Positions 25,557-34,786 of a stretch of DNA of 64,000 bases are shown here, in pieces. Origin of the DNA: Qipengyuania algicida (GTDB lineage Bacteria > Pseudomonadota > Alphaproteobacteria > Sphingomonadales > Sphingomonadaceae); contig NZ_WTYA01000012.1 in the NCBI RefSeq assembly GCF_009828025.1, positions 1-64,000 of the forward strand. The letters are read 5' to 3'. The notes below the pieces were generated by a model. It was not told the origin of the DNA. It did not search any database and saw only the letters and a list, made by a program, of their open reading frames with translations. The first letter of the stretch is position 1. Each line of letters begins with the position of its first letter. Both the position numbers and the translations under genes were made by a program.

Positions 25557-26492
25557 TCAGGCCGCCGCATCGAACCGGCCGGCTTCATCGGACGACGGCC
25601 GCTCTTCGATCCCGCCAAGGCGCATGAGCAGACTGGCGGCTTCCTCGGCCTTCGCAGCGGCGGTGAGGATGGCCCGGTCGTCGGATTTCAGCAGCTCAAG
25701 CCAGGACGCGATGTAGCTCGCATGATGATCGAGATGAGCGACCGGGAGGCCCAGTTCGGCCCCCAGTATCGCCGAGGACAATTCGGCGACGAGCTCCTCG
25801 GCGGCGTAGGCTGCGCTGCCGAACCGGTTCTTCAGATCGCGATCGAGCCGCGATGCGTGTCCCGTCCAGTGCGAGAGTTCATGCGCGAGCGTGGCGTAAT
25901 AATGGTCGTAGGTGTCGAACAACCCGGTGGGTGGCATCGTGATCCGGTCGAATCTCGGTTCGTAGTAGGCCTCGCAGCCGTGATGGCGCACGGTCGCGCC
26001 GATGGCCGCAAAGAAGCGGTCGAGCCGCTCAAGTCGCCCCTCGGGCTCGACCGGCGCGAGGAGGTGTTCGGGATGGTACAGGGACGGGAGGCCATCGCAC
26101 TGGTCGGCGTTGAAGACCGCATACGCCTTGAGAACACGGCGGGTTTCGGTGTCGTTCTCACCGCCAGGACCTTCGACCTCTTTCCGGTAGGCCTTGTAGA
26201 AGATCGCGATCGTCGAGGTCTCACCCTTGCGAACCTGGCCGCCCAGCGCCTGGCATTGGCGATAGGTCATCCAGTATGGCGAGCCGTAGCCGGCCGCGTC
26301 GGCCATGAGCCACAGCCAGAAGGTGTTCATGCCCCGATAGGGGGTTCCACATGCCCGCAAGGGCCGCGTGACCTGCAGGCCGCGCCACGGCCTGATCCAG
26401 GGCCTGGTACCCTGCTCGAGCTTTGCGATGATGGTTGCCGTGATGCGCTGTGCGGGAGATCGGGCTGCGGCCGAGCGTCTGGAACCGGACAT
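25557..26492 (-). CDS. ardC: ArdC-like antirestriction protein with zincin protease domain
   Basis: A 311-aa cytoplasmic protein. The N-terminal ArdC domain (about 10-130; the family's ssDNA-binding part) is followed by a zincin-like metallopeptidase with HELSHWTGH (residues 204-212) and a downstream acidic ligand helix (EELVAELSSAIL, about 232-243). Plasmid ArdC proteins protect incoming DNA against restriction; whether through ssDNA binding or proteolysis is debated. The start at 26492 is set by AAGGAG 8 nt upstream; the open frame continues upstream without support. It is a marker of conjugative or mobilisable elements. Confidence 0.93.
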   Translation of the reverse strand: MSGSRRSAAARSPAQRITATIIAKLEQGTRPWIRPWRGLQVTRPLRACGTPYRGMNTFWLWLMADAAGYGSPYWMTYRQCQALGGQVRKGETSTIAIFYKAYRKEVEGPGGENDTETRRVLKAYAVFNADQCDGLPSLYHPEHLLAPVEPEGRLERLDRFFAAIGATVRHHGCEAYYEPRFDRITMPPTGLFDTYDHYYATLAHELSHWTGHASRLDRDLKNRFGSAAYAAEELVAELSSAILGAELGLPVAHLDHHASYIASWLELLKSDDRAILTAAAKAEEAASLLMRLGGIEERPSSDEAGRFDAAA

Positions 26493-26684
26493 GTCTGTTC
26501 TCCTTGTCGGCGGGACGGGTGTGTCCCGGGTCAAGGGTCCAAAAGCCTCTCTCTCCTCACCGTCTTGCGGCCGCGGCTCCCCAGCCCGGGGGCGCCGGAC
26601 AATGTCCCCGGCTTGCGGGAGTTCGACCCCAGGCAAGCGCGCAGGGGTGACAGAATGGGGGAGATCGGCTAACCGCGCCGCGCA

Positions 26685-27053
26685 ATGCTTCGCCGGATGG
26701 CCTTTCGACGCGCTCCAGCGCTTATTGTCCTGTGGCTGGTCCTGCTGGGATTCGCGACCATCGCGGATGCCGCGACATGCGGCCCGGAAGCCGGGTTTGC
26801 CGAGGTCGTCGAGGTCGCCCGGGCCGAAGTGGCCCTCGAGGCGCCCGGCGATACCCACGAGCGAAGCGACTCGGACGGCTCACCGATCCAGCACGGCGGA
26901 TGCACCCATGGTCATTGCCATCATGGCTCGACTACGACCGACGGGGTCGGGACCGGTGAACGCCTCAGCGCGATCAGCGTCCCCGTGCCCCTGGCGCAAT
27001 CCTACCTGCATCCGGTCGATCGCGAAATCCTGAGCCCACCCCCCAAAGCCTGA
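26685..27053 (+). CDS. small secreted His-rich protein at the head of the czc operon
   Basis: A 122-aa protein with an N-terminal signal segment (MAFRRAPALIVLWLVLLGFATIADA if started at 26697) and a short metal-binding-like cluster (HGGCTHGHCHHG, about residues 70-81). It ends 61 nt before czcC on the same strand. CzcI-like small periplasmic proteins often precede czcCBA and are proposed to influence its regulation; similarity here is only positional and compositional. Start at 26685 or 26697 cannot be decided, as no strong ribosome-binding site is present. Confidence 0.65.
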   Translation: MLRRMAFRRAPALIVLWLVLLGFATIADAATCGPEAGFAEVVEVARAEVALEAPGDTHERSDSDGSPIQHGGCTHGHCHHGSTTTDGVGTGERLSAISVPVPLAQSYLHPVDREILSPPPKA

Positions 27054-27114
27054 ATCGCACGCGCGCGCCGGCACCCGGTGCGTCGGTGTTGATTCAGTTG
27101 CTGACGGGAAATTT

Positions 27115-28359
27115 ATGACATCGCTGATCTGGCGGGCGGCCCTCATTCCAGGGCTCGCTCTTGCCGCTGCTCCGCTTGCCGCGCAAGCCGACCGCGGTCT
27201 CACTCTTGACGAGGCGCTCCGCCTCTCGGGCGCTATCGAGGCGTCTGCAAGCTCTCCATCGAACCCGCGCATCGTCGGGCCTCAGGAGGACATCGCCGCC
27301 GCCGAAGCGGAAATCGCGCAGGCTCGCCTGCGTCCCAATCCGGAGGTCTCGCTCGAAGTCGAGAACGTCGCCGGGACCGGGGCCTTTTCAGGCCTGCGGT
27401 CCAGCGAATACACCCTGTCCGCGGGGCTGCCGATCGAACTCGGCGGGAAACGCAACGCTCGCATAGCGGCGGCGCGCGCGGAAGCCGATCTGGCGCGACT
27501 GCGCGGAGAGCTTTCGCTGTCCGAGCTGGGATATCTGGTACGGCGGCGCTTCGTTGCAGCTGTCGCCGCCGAAGCGAAGGTCGAGCTCGCGGCCGATATT
27601 CTCGAACGCGATCGCGAGCTGCTGCGGATCGCCGATGCGCTGGTCGACGCCGGGCGCGAGCCGCCCTTGCGAGCACTGCGCGCCCGCGCGGCCCTTGCCG
27701 AAGCAGAAGCGGAACTGAAGGCCGCGCAAGCCGACGCCCTTGCGACCCGGTTCGCGCTCGGCGCGCTGTGGTCGCAGGATGCAGCCCCCGAGGTGCCGCC
27801 CGAATTCCCGGCGATCGAACCGCCGCACGACCTGATCGCGTCCTATTCCGGTCTCGAGACCAGAATTGCCGCGGCCGAGCGGATCGCCGCCGAGACCGAG
27901 ATCGATCGCCAGCGTTCGCTCGGCGTGCCCGATCCGACCGTTTCGGCGGGTGTGAAGCGCTTCGAGGAAAGCAACGACAACGCCTTCGTCGTCGGGGTCT
28001 CGATCCCTCTGCCGCTGCGCAATCGCAACCAGGGCAGCGTCGCGGCCGCCCAGGCCCGCGCCCGGGCGGCAGGGGCACGCGAAGCCGTCGCGATGGCCGA
28101 TTACCGCCAGGAAGTCGCGCAGGCCCGCGCCGATTATCTCTCGGCAGAAGCGAAATCCACGACGCTCGAAGAGCGGTCGCTGCCGCAGGCCGAAGAGGCG
28201 CTGCGTCTGGCCGAGATCGGTTATCGCAACGGCAAATTCCCGCTTCTCGAGGTTCTTGCCGCCGCGGATACGCGCGACTCGATCCGACGCTCGATCATCG
28301 ATGCCCGCGAAGCGCAGGGCGCCGCCGCGGCAAGGCTCATCCGCCTCGCCGCGCAGTGA
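27115..28359 (+). CDS. czcC: CzcC-like outer-membrane efflux protein
   Basis: A 414-aa TolC-family protein forming the outer-membrane exit of a Co/Zn/Cd RND pump. It has a signal peptide (to about residue 24, APLAAQA), two OEP repeats with long Ala/Glu/Arg helices (about 35-210 and 225-410), and the family phrase RLRPNPEVSLEVENVAGTGAFSG that is typical of CzcC/CnrC. It is followed after 11 nt by czcB. There is no lipobox Cys. Confidence 0.92.
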   Translation: MTSLIWRAALIPGLALAAAPLAAQADRGLTLDEALRLSGAIEASASSPSNPRIVGPQEDIAAAEAEIAQARLRPNPEVSLEVENVAGTGAFSGLRSSEYTLSAGLPIELGGKRNARIAAARAEADLARLRGELSLSELGYLVRRRFVAAVAAEAKVELAADILERDRELLRIADALVDAGREPPLRALRARAALAEAEAELKAAQADALATRFALGALWSQDAAPEVPPEFPAIEPPHDLIASYSGLETRIAAAERIAAETEIDRQRSLGVPDPTVSAGVKRFEESNDNAFVVGVSIPLPLRNRNQGSVAAAQARARAAGAREAVAMADYRQEVAQARADYLSAEAKSTTLEERSLPQAEEALRLAEIGYRNGKFPLLEVLAAADTRDSIRRSIIDAREAQGAAAARLIRLAAQ

Positions 28360-28370
28360 AGGACAGATTC

Positions 28371-29543
28371 ATGAACATTCCCACTCTTTTCGATCGCGAG
28401 CGCCTCGGCGAGCGCAAACGCCCTGTGCTGATCGGCGCAGCGATCATCGTCGTTGCGCTTCTCCTCTTCCTGCTCTGGCCGACGACCGAGCCGGAGGAGA
28501 GCGAACCGGCATCGCAAACCACCGCCCCGCTCGCGCTCAAGCTCGGCGACGCGCAGATCAAGACCGCGAAAATCGGTTTGCAGACGGTGGCGCGCGGAGC
28601 GGCGACGCAGCTTCTTCTGCCCGCCACCGTGGCAGCGAGCCCGTCGAGCACCGCGGTGATCGATGCACGCGGCTCCGGCGTCGTTCGCAGCGTCTCGAAG
28701 AACCTCGGCGATTACGTGCGCCAGGGCGAGGCCGTGGCCCGGATCGAGAGCGGCGAGGCCGCCGGCCTTGCATCGCAGGTCAGCTCCGCGCTTGCCCGGG
28801 TCAATGAGTTGCAGGCCGCCTACGAACGCGAGAAGCGATTGTTCGAACAGAACGTCACCGCGCGCCAGGATCTCGAAGCGGCGCAGGCCAACCTCGCCGT
28901 CGCCCGCTCGGAGCTTTCGCGTGCACGCGCGGCAGCCGCCGCGGCCGGGGTCAGCGCGGACGGTCGCTCGATCGCCGTGATCAGCCCGCTCTCGGGCAGA
29001 ATCACGAAGGCACCCATCGTGCTCGGGTCCTACGTCGCAGCGGGCGACGAGCTCTACCACGTCGTCAATCCCAACGGCCTGCAGATCGAGGTCGCGCTCC
29101 CTTCGGCGGATGCGGCGCGTATCCAGCCCGGCGACGAAGCGGCGATCGTGATGGCCGACGGGCGCGAGATCGGCACCCGGGTGCGATCGGTGACGCCGGC
29201 GCTCGACCCGGAAAGCCGCAGTGCGACCGCGGTCCTGACGTTGCCGGGCGCGGTCCCGGGAATTCAGCCGGGTGCCTTCCTGCAGGCGCGTCTCAAGCCG
29301 TCGGGCGAAGTTCTGACGGATGCGGTGGCGGTTCCCGAAGCCGCCGTCCAGTCGATCGAGGGCGAGAACTACGTGTTCGTTCGCACCAAGAGCGGCTTCG
29401 TCGCGCGGCCGGTGCAGATCGGCAGCCGCTCGGGCGGAATGGTCGCGATCCTGTCCGGGCTCGAGCCCGGCACGGTGATCGCCGCCACCAACGCCTTCCT
29501 CCTCAAGGCCGAGCTCGGAAAGGGCTCGGCCGAGGAAGAATGA
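28371..29543 (+). CDS. czcB: CzcB-like membrane-fusion protein
   Basis: A 390-aa periplasmic adaptor for the CzcA pump. One N-terminal membrane helix (about 20-38) is followed by a barrel-sandwich half (GVVRSVSKNLGDYVRQGEAVARIES), a coiled-coil hairpin (about 120-185), the second lipoyl half (ISPLSGRITKAPIVLGSYVAAGDEL) and a beta-barrel/proximal domain. Unlike the cusB of this window, it has no heavy-metal-binding or CusF domain. ATG 28371 is supported by GAAGGA upstream. Confidence 0.93.
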   Translation: MNIPTLFDRERLGERKRPVLIGAAIIVVALLLFLLWPTTEPEESEPASQTTAPLALKLGDAQIKTAKIGLQTVARGAATQLLLPATVAASPSSTAVIDARGSGVVRSVSKNLGDYVRQGEAVARIESGEAAGLASQVSSALARVNELQAAYEREKRLFEQNVTARQDLEAAQANLAVARSELSRARAAAAAAGVSADGRSIAVISPLSGRITKAPIVLGSYVAAGDELYHVVNPNGLQIEVALPSADAARIQPGDEAAIVMADGREIGTRVRSVTPALDPESRSATAVLTLPGAVPGIQPGAFLQARLKPSGEVLTDAVAVPEAAVQSIEGENYVFVRTKSGFVARPVQIGSRSGGMVAILSGLEPGTVIAATNAFLLKAELGKGSAEEE

Positions 29544-29568
29544 CGGACACCGCCAGGAGACACGCGAC

Positions 29569-32500
29569 ATGCTAGCCAGACTGATCGACGTGGCGGTGCG
29601 CAACCGCTTCCTCGTCATATTCATCGCCGCCGCCGCGGCCGCTTTCGGGCTGTTCCAGCTCGCCAGGCTGCCGATCGATGCGGTCCCCGACATCACCAAC
29701 AAGCAGGTGCAGATCAACTCGGTCGCACCCGCGCTTTCGCCGACCAACATGGAGAAGCTCGTTACCTTCCCGGTCGAGACCGCTCTCGCCGGGATTCCCG
29801 GGCTCGAGAGCACGCGCTCGATCTCGCGCAACGGCTTCAGCCAGGTCACCGCGATCTTCGCCGATGACACGGATATCTATTTCGCCCGCCAGCAGGTGGG
29901 CGAACGGCTCGGCCAATTGGGCGGCGAACTACCCGACGGGGTCCAGCCGAGCATGGGGCCGGTGTCGACCGGCCTTGGCGAGGTGCTCATGTGGTCGGTT
30001 CGCTACGCCGATCCCGATACGCCCGAAGGCCAGCCGCGCGCCGGGCGGGCCGGGCCGCAGCCCGACGGCTCCTACATCACACCCGAAGGCCAGGTGCTTC
30101 GCGGCGAGACCGCCAAGGCTGCTTATCTGCGCACGGTGCAGGACTGGATCGTGGCATTGCAGATGCGCACGGTTCCCGGCGTGGCCGGTGTCGATTCGAT
30201 CGGCGGCTACGAGAAAACCTATCTCGTCCAGCCGGACCCCGCGAAGCTCGCGACCTACGGCCTCTCGTTCACCGAACTCGCCGAAGCGCTCGAGCGCAAC
30301 AATCTCTCGGTCGGCGCCAACTACGTCAATCGCGGCGGCGAGGCCTTCCTCGCCCGCGTCGATGCGCGCATCACCACGATGGACCAGATCTCGAACGCCG
30401 TAGTGGCGGTGCGCGGGGACGTTCCAGTCCGCGTGTCGGATGTCGCCACGGTCGGCATCGGAGGCGAATTGCGCACGGGCGCGGCCTCGCAAAACGGCGA
30501 ACCTGCCGTCATCGGCACCACGCTGATGCTGCTGGGCGAGAACAGCCGCACTGTCGCGCGCGATTCACGCGAGCGGCTCGACGAAATCGCCAAGACCCTG
30601 CCGCCGGGAGTGACGGTCGACGTCGTTCTCGACCGATCGCAGCTGGTCAACGCGACGATCTCGACGATCGAGAAGAACCTGACCGAAGGCGCGCTGCTGG
30701 TGATCGCCTCGCTGTTCCTGTTGCTGGGCAACATCCGGGCGGCGATCATCACCGCTCTGGTCATCCCGCTGTCGTTCCTGCTGATGGCGATCGGCATGAA
30801 CGAACTCAAGGTTCCGGGGAACCTGATGAGCCTCGGCGCGCTCGACTTCGGGCTGATCGTCGACGGGACGGTGATCATCGTCGAGAATTTCCTCAGACGC
30901 ATGGCCGAAAGACAGGAGCACCAGGGCCGCCTGCTCCATGTGGGCGAGCGGCTCGAAGAGGTCTCGGCCTCGGTCAAGGAGATGATCCGGCCGTCGCTGT
31001 TCGGCCAGGCGATCATCTTCATGGTCTTTGCCCCGCTGCTGACCTTCCAGGGCGTGGAGGGCAAGACGTTCTCGCCGATGGCGATCACCGTGATGCTCGC
31101 GCTTCTCGCCGCCTTCGTCCTGTCGCTGACGGTCGTCCCCGCGTTGCTGGCGGTGTTCATCCGCGGCAAGGTCGCGGAGAAGGAAGTCAAGGTGATCGCC
31201 CGCGGCAAGGAAGGCTACGCGCGGATGCTCCCGCGGGCGATGGCCCATCCGTGGCGCACGGTCGGCATCGGGGTGGCGGTGTTCGCCTTCGCGGCGGTCG
31301 TGTTCCAGTTCGTCGGCCGGGAGTTCATTCCCCAGCTCGACGAAAAGAACCTCGCTGTTTCCGCGGTGCGCATTCCGTCGACCTCGCTCGAGCAATCGGC
31401 GTCAATGCAGCGCGAGGTGGAAAAGGCGATCTCGGCGCTGCCGGAAGTGGAGCTGGTGTTTTCCAAGACCGGCACCGCCGAGGTGGCGTCGGACCCGATG
31501 CCGCCCAACAAGTCGGACAGCTTCGTCATCCTCAAACCCCAGGAGGAGTGGCCCGACGCGGGAATGTCCAAGGACGAGCTGGTCGAGAAGATCGATGCGC
31601 GGGTGAGCAAGCTGGTGGGCAATGCCTACGAGTTCACCCAGCCGATCGAGATGCGCTTCAACGAGCTGATCTCCGGCGTTCGCGGCGACGTCGCGATCAA
31701 GCTCTACGGCGACGATCTCGACCAGATGGCCGGGACCGCCGACAACATCGCCTCCACGTTGCGTTCGATCGAAGGGTCCGCCGACGTGCAGGCGGAGCAG
31801 ACCGGCGGGTTTCCCACGCTCGACTTCGCCTTCGACCGGACGGCGATCTCTGGGCTCGGGCTCCAGGTCGAGGACGTGGCGAACACCGTCGCGGCCGCGC
31901 TCGGCGGTCAGGAGGCGGGTGTCGTCTTCGAGGGCGACCGGCGGTTCGACATCGTCGTGCGCATGCCCGATGCGACGCGCGACAACATCGACGTGATCGG
32001 CGCCTTGCCGGTGATGCTGCCCGAACACGCCGCCGGTGGCGGACGCTCGGTGCCGCTGCGCCAGTTGGTGAACTTCGAGGAGACCGAAGGGCTGAACCAG
32101 ATCAGCCGCGAGAACGGCAAGCGCCTGGTGATCATCCAGACAAATGTCCGCGACCGCGACGTGGGCAGCTTCGTGACCGAAGCGCAGCAGAAGATCGCCG
32201 CCCAGGTCGATGTTCCCGCGGGCATGTATCTCGAATGGGGCGGTCAGTTCGAAAGCCTCAAGTCCGCGAGCCAGCGCCTTGCGATCGTGATCCCGATCAC
32301 CGCGGTCCTGATCTTCGTGCTGCTGTTCATGGCGCTCGAAAGCGCGAAGATGGCCGGGGCGATCTTCGCAGCGGTGCCGCTGGCGCTGTCGGGCGGTGTC
32401 TTCGCCCTGGCGCTGACGGGTCAGCTGTTCTCGATCTCCGCCGCAGTCGGGTTCATCGTCCTGTTCGGCGTTTCGGTGCTCAATGGGCTGGTGATGATGA

Positions 32501-32808
32501 CCAGCATCCAGGCGAGACTGCGCGACGGTATCGAAGTCGACGAGGCGATCACGGGAGGGGCGATGGAGCGTTTCCGATCGGTCCTCATGACGGCGATCGT
32601 GCCGTCGCTCGGCTTCGTGCCAATGGCGCTTGCCCATGGAACAGGCGCGGAAGTCCAGAAGCCGTTGGCCATTACCGTGATCGGCGGCCTGATCACCGCC
32701 ACGATCCTGACGCTGTTCGTGCTGCCGGCGATCTGCAAGCTGGTCCTCGGCCGCCGGACCGAAGCGGAGCCTGGCCCGGCCGGGCACGAACCGGCTATCG
32801 CCAATTGA
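29569..32808 (+). CDS. czcA: CzcA-like heavy-metal RND pump (Co/Zn/Cd)
   Basis: Proton-driven inner-membrane transporter of the CzcCBA complex, exporting divalent cations. 1079 aa with the two-fold RND layout. The TM4 signature DFGLIVDGTVIIVENFLRR carries the Asp pair typical of CzcA (DFG...VDG) in place of the CusA pattern, which supports divalent rather than monovalent metal. The Met triad of CusA is absent. It is 25 nt after czcB and 12 nt before the DUF190 gene in a compact operon. Confidence 0.95.
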   Translation: MLARLIDVAVRNRFLVIFIAAAAAAFGLFQLARLPIDAVPDITNKQVQINSVAPALSPTNMEKLVTFPVETALAGIPGLESTRSISRNGFSQVTAIFADDTDIYFARQQVGERLGQLGGELPDGVQPSMGPVSTGLGEVLMWSVRYADPDTPEGQPRAGRAGPQPDGSYITPEGQVLRGETAKAAYLRTVQDWIVALQMRTVPGVAGVDSIGGYEKTYLVQPDPAKLATYGLSFTELAEALERNNLSVGANYVNRGGEAFLARVDARITTMDQISNAVVAVRGDVPVRVSDVATVGIGGELRTGAASQNGEPAVIGTTLMLLGENSRTVARDSRERLDEIAKTLPPGVTVDVVLDRSQLVNATISTIEKNLTEGALLVIASLFLLLGNIRAAIITALVIPLSFLLMAIGMNELKVPGNLMSLGALDFGLIVDGTVIIVENFLRRMAERQEHQGRLLHVGERLEEVSASVKEMIRPSLFGQAIIFMVFAPLLTFQGVEGKTFSPMAITVMLALLAAFVLSLTVVPALLAVFIRGKVAEKEVKVIARGKEGYARMLPRAMAHPWRTVGIGVAVFAFAAVVFQFVGREFIPQLDEKNLAVSAVRIPSTSLEQSASMQREVEKAISALPEVELVFSKTGTAEVASDPMPPNKSDSFVILKPQEEWPDAGMSKDELVEKIDARVSKLVGNAYEFTQPIEMRFNELISGVRGDVAIKLYGDDLDQMAGTADNIASTLRSIEGSADVQAEQTGGFPTLDFAFDRTAISGLGLQVEDVANTVAAALGGQEAGVVFEGDRRFDIVVRMPDATRDNIDVIGALPVMLPEHAAGGGRSVPLRQLVNFEETEGLNQISRENGKRLVIIQTNVRDRDVGSFVTEAQQKIAAQVDVPAGMYLEWGGQFESLKSASQRLAIVIPITAVLIFVLLFMALESAKMAGAIFAAVPLALSGGVFALALTGQLFSISAAVGFIVLFGVSVLNGLVMMTSIQARLRDGIEVDEAITGGAMERFRSVLMTAIVPSLGFVPMALAHGTGAEVQKPLAITVIGGLITATILTLFVLPAICKLVLGRRTEAEPGPAGHEPAIAN

Positions 32809-32820
32809 GGGAGAAGAACG

Positions 32821-33174
32821 ATGCACGATGACAAGCAGATGATGTTGCTGCGCATCTATACCGACGAGAGCGCGCACATCGGCGACAAGCGCCTGGTCGA
32901 CGAACTCGTCCGCATGGCGCGCACCGAAGGGCTTGCCGGGGCGACCGCGCTGCGCGGTCGTCTCGGGTTCGGCGGGCGCAAGGGCGCCGTGCACCAGCAT
33001 CACTCGCTCGGCGTGGGCGACAACATGCCGATGGTGGTCGAGATCGTGGACACGGAGCCGGCGGTGCGCCGGTTCGCCGGGACGCTCGGCGATCTGCACC
33101 ATATCGGTCTCGTCACGCTCGAACGGGTCGAAGTGCTGCACGGCAGCCTGCCGAGTGCGGAACGCCCGAAATGA
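32821..33174 (+). CDS. DUF190 (PII/CutA-like) protein
   Basis: A 117-aa soluble protein of the DUF190 family, which adopts a ferredoxin-like trimeric fold related to PII signalling proteins. Visible features: opening LLRIYTDESAHIGDKRLVDELVRMAR, the loop GATALRGRLGFGGRKGAVHQHH, and the C-terminal strand LVTLERVEVL. PII relatives bind nucleotides, and DUF190 members are known next to fluoride and metal transporters. Placement between czcA and czcD, with a 4-nt overlap with czcD and a GGAGAAGAA ribosome-binding site, suggests it tunes one of these transporters; this is inferred. Confidence 0.88.
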   Translation: MHDDKQMMLLRIYTDESAHIGDKRLVDELVRMARTEGLAGATALRGRLGFGGRKGAVHQHHSLGVGDNMPMVVEIVDTEPAVRRFAGTLGDLHHIGLVTLERVEVLHGSLPSAERPK

Positions 33175-34100
33175 GCGGCCACCATGACCACGGCGACCAT
33201 GGCCATGCGCACGGTCACTCGCACGCGCCCGCCAGCTTCGGCCGCGCTTTCGCGGTCGGCATCGCGCTCAACGTCGCCTTTGTCGCCATCGAAGCGGGCT
33301 ACGGAATATTCGCCAACTCGCTCGCGCTCCTCGCGGACGCCGGTCATAATCTGAGCGATGTCTTCGGGCTGGTCATCGCCTGGGCGGCCGTCAGGCTGGG
33401 CAGCAAGGCGCCCAGCGCGCGCTATACCTATGGCCTGGGTGGAAGCTCGATTCTCGCCGCGCTGTTCAACGGCATCTTCCTTATGCTCGCGGCGGGGGCG
33501 ATCGCCTGGCAGGCCGTGCTTCGGTTCGCCGATCCTCAACCCGTCGCGGGCAACACGGTCATGATCGTCGCCGGCATCGGGATCGCGATCAACACCGCGA
33601 CGGCGCTGATGTTCATGCGGGGCCGCAAGAGCGACATCAATATTCGGGGTGCGTTTCTCCATATGGCGGCCGATGCGGCGGTGTCGGCAGGCGTGGTGAT
33701 AGCGGGCCTCGCCATCCGCAACACCGGACTGAGCTGGATAGACCCGGTCACGAGCCTCGCCATCGTGGCAGTGATCGTCTGGAGCACCTGGGGGCTGCTG
33801 CGCGAGGCAGTGGCGATGTCGCTGAACGCGACGCCTTCGGGCATCGACACGGCAAAGGTCTCATCGCACCTGTCAGGCCTCGATGGCGTCGCGTCGGTGC
33901 ACGACCTCCACGTCTGGCCAATGAGCACGACCGAGACGGCGCTGACGGCGCACCTCGTGATGGGCGCGCCGGCCGACCGCGATCGCTTCTTTCAGGAGGC
34001 AACGAAGACACTGCACGAACGCTTCGGGATCGATCACGTGACCCTGCAGGTTGAAACCGGTAGCTGTCCGTGCCCCCTGGAGTCACAAGAAGTGGTCTGA
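33171..34100 (+). CDS. czcD: CDF-family zinc/cobalt/cadmium exporter CzcD
   Basis: A 309-aa inner-membrane cation/proton antiporter. His-rich N-terminus (HHDHGDHGHAHGHSH), six TM helices, and metal-site motifs SLALLADAGHNLSDV (TM2, HxxxD pair) and FLHMAADAAVSAGVV (TM5). The C-terminal domain has HDLHVWPMSTTETALTAHLVM and ends in a Cys pair (CPCPLE). It pumps excess metal into the periplasm, where CzcCBA can remove it. ATGA coupling to the DUF190 gene, 2 nt before the zip gene. Confidence 0.95.
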   Translation: MSGHHDHGDHGHAHGHSHAPASFGRAFAVGIALNVAFVAIEAGYGIFANSLALLADAGHNLSDVFGLVIAWAAVRLGSKAPSARYTYGLGGSSILAALFNGIFLMLAAGAIAWQAVLRFADPQPVAGNTVMIVAGIGIAINTATALMFMRGRKSDINIRGAFLHMAADAAVSAGVVIAGLAIRNTGLSWIDPVTSLAIVAVIVWSTWGLLREAVAMSLNATPSGIDTAKVSSHLSGLDGVASVHDLHVWPMSTTETALTAHLVMGAPADRDRFFQEATKTLHERFGIDHVTLQVETGSCPCPLESQEVV

Positions 34101-34102
34101 AA

Positions 34103-34786
34103 ATGCAGGCGATCCTCTATACGCTCATCCCCCTCGCCGCCGTGGCGATCGGTGCGCTGGCCACGGTGGTGCGCCGACCGAGCGTAGGGTTCCAGGCAGG
34201 GGTGCAGCATCTCGCAGCCGGTGTCGTCTTCGCTGCGGCGGCGGGGGAGATCCTTCCCGACCTCAAGCACAGCTCTTCGCTTCTCCCGGTCCTGCTGGGT
34301 GCGGGGGTCGGGATTGCCGGGATGCTTGCGCTCAAGAGCGCAACGGAACGGAAGGGTGGACCGACGGGCCTCGCCGTCACCGCCGGCATCGACCTTCTGG
34401 TCGACGGGCTGGTCCTGGGCATCAGCTTCGTGGCGGGCATGCAGCAGGGAATCTTGCTGGCCATCGCGCTGACGCTCGAGGTCCTCTTCCTTGGCCTGTC
34501 GCTCGCGGGCACGCTATCGGAAAGCATGTCGAAAATGCGAGCGGTCGTGCTGACCTGCGCGATCGGCCTTGCGCTTCCGCTCGGCGCCCTGCTCGGCGCG
34601 CCGGTCAGCGCCCTCCCGCAGGCCTGGCAGACCGGGTTCTATGCCTTCGGTCTCATCGCCTTGCTCTATCTCGTCACCGAAGAACTGCTGGTCGAAGCGC
34701 ACGAGTGCCCGGAATCGCCGCTGACGACCTCGATGTTCTTCATCGGTTTCATGGCAATCCTGACGATCGAGGAACTGATGCAGTGA
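34103..34786 (+). CDS. ZIP-family metal transporter
   Basis: A 227-aa membrane protein with about seven or eight hydrophobic segments. The ZIP metal-binding helices are recognisable: HLAAGVVFAAAAGEILPDL (TM2), AGIDLLVDGLVLGISF (TM4; Asp and Asp where typical ZIPs have HNxxDG) and ALTLEVLFLGLSL (TM5, Glu). Family members usually import Zn(II) or other divalent cations, though a few run outward. Placed inside a resistance operon beside czcD, it may balance or reverse flux; direction is not shown. Start at 34103, 2 nt after czcD; a GTG at 34070 is an alternative. Confidence 0.85.
   Translation: MQAILYTLIPLAAVAIGALATVVRRPSVGFQAGVQHLAAGVVFAAAAGEILPDLKHSSSLLPVLLGAGVGIAGMLALKSATERKGGPTGLAVTAGIDLLVDGLVLGISFVAGMQQGILLAIALTLEVLFLGLSLAGTLSESMSKMRAVVLTCAIGLALPLGALLGAPVSALPQAWQTGFYAFGLIALLYLVTEELLVEAHECPESPLTTSMFFIGFMAILTIEELMQ

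Noticed and set aside
29991-32831. A 946-codon plus-strand frame in another phase of czcA
   Set aside because: Arg/Gly-rich reading of the czcA codons in the wrong phase; CzcA itself is intact.
34051-34786. Upstream extension of the CtaG frame through the ZIP gene
   Set aside because: The ZIP protein is clearly encoded there in another phase; the CtaG start at 34786 overlaps the ZIP stop in a usual TGATG arrangement.
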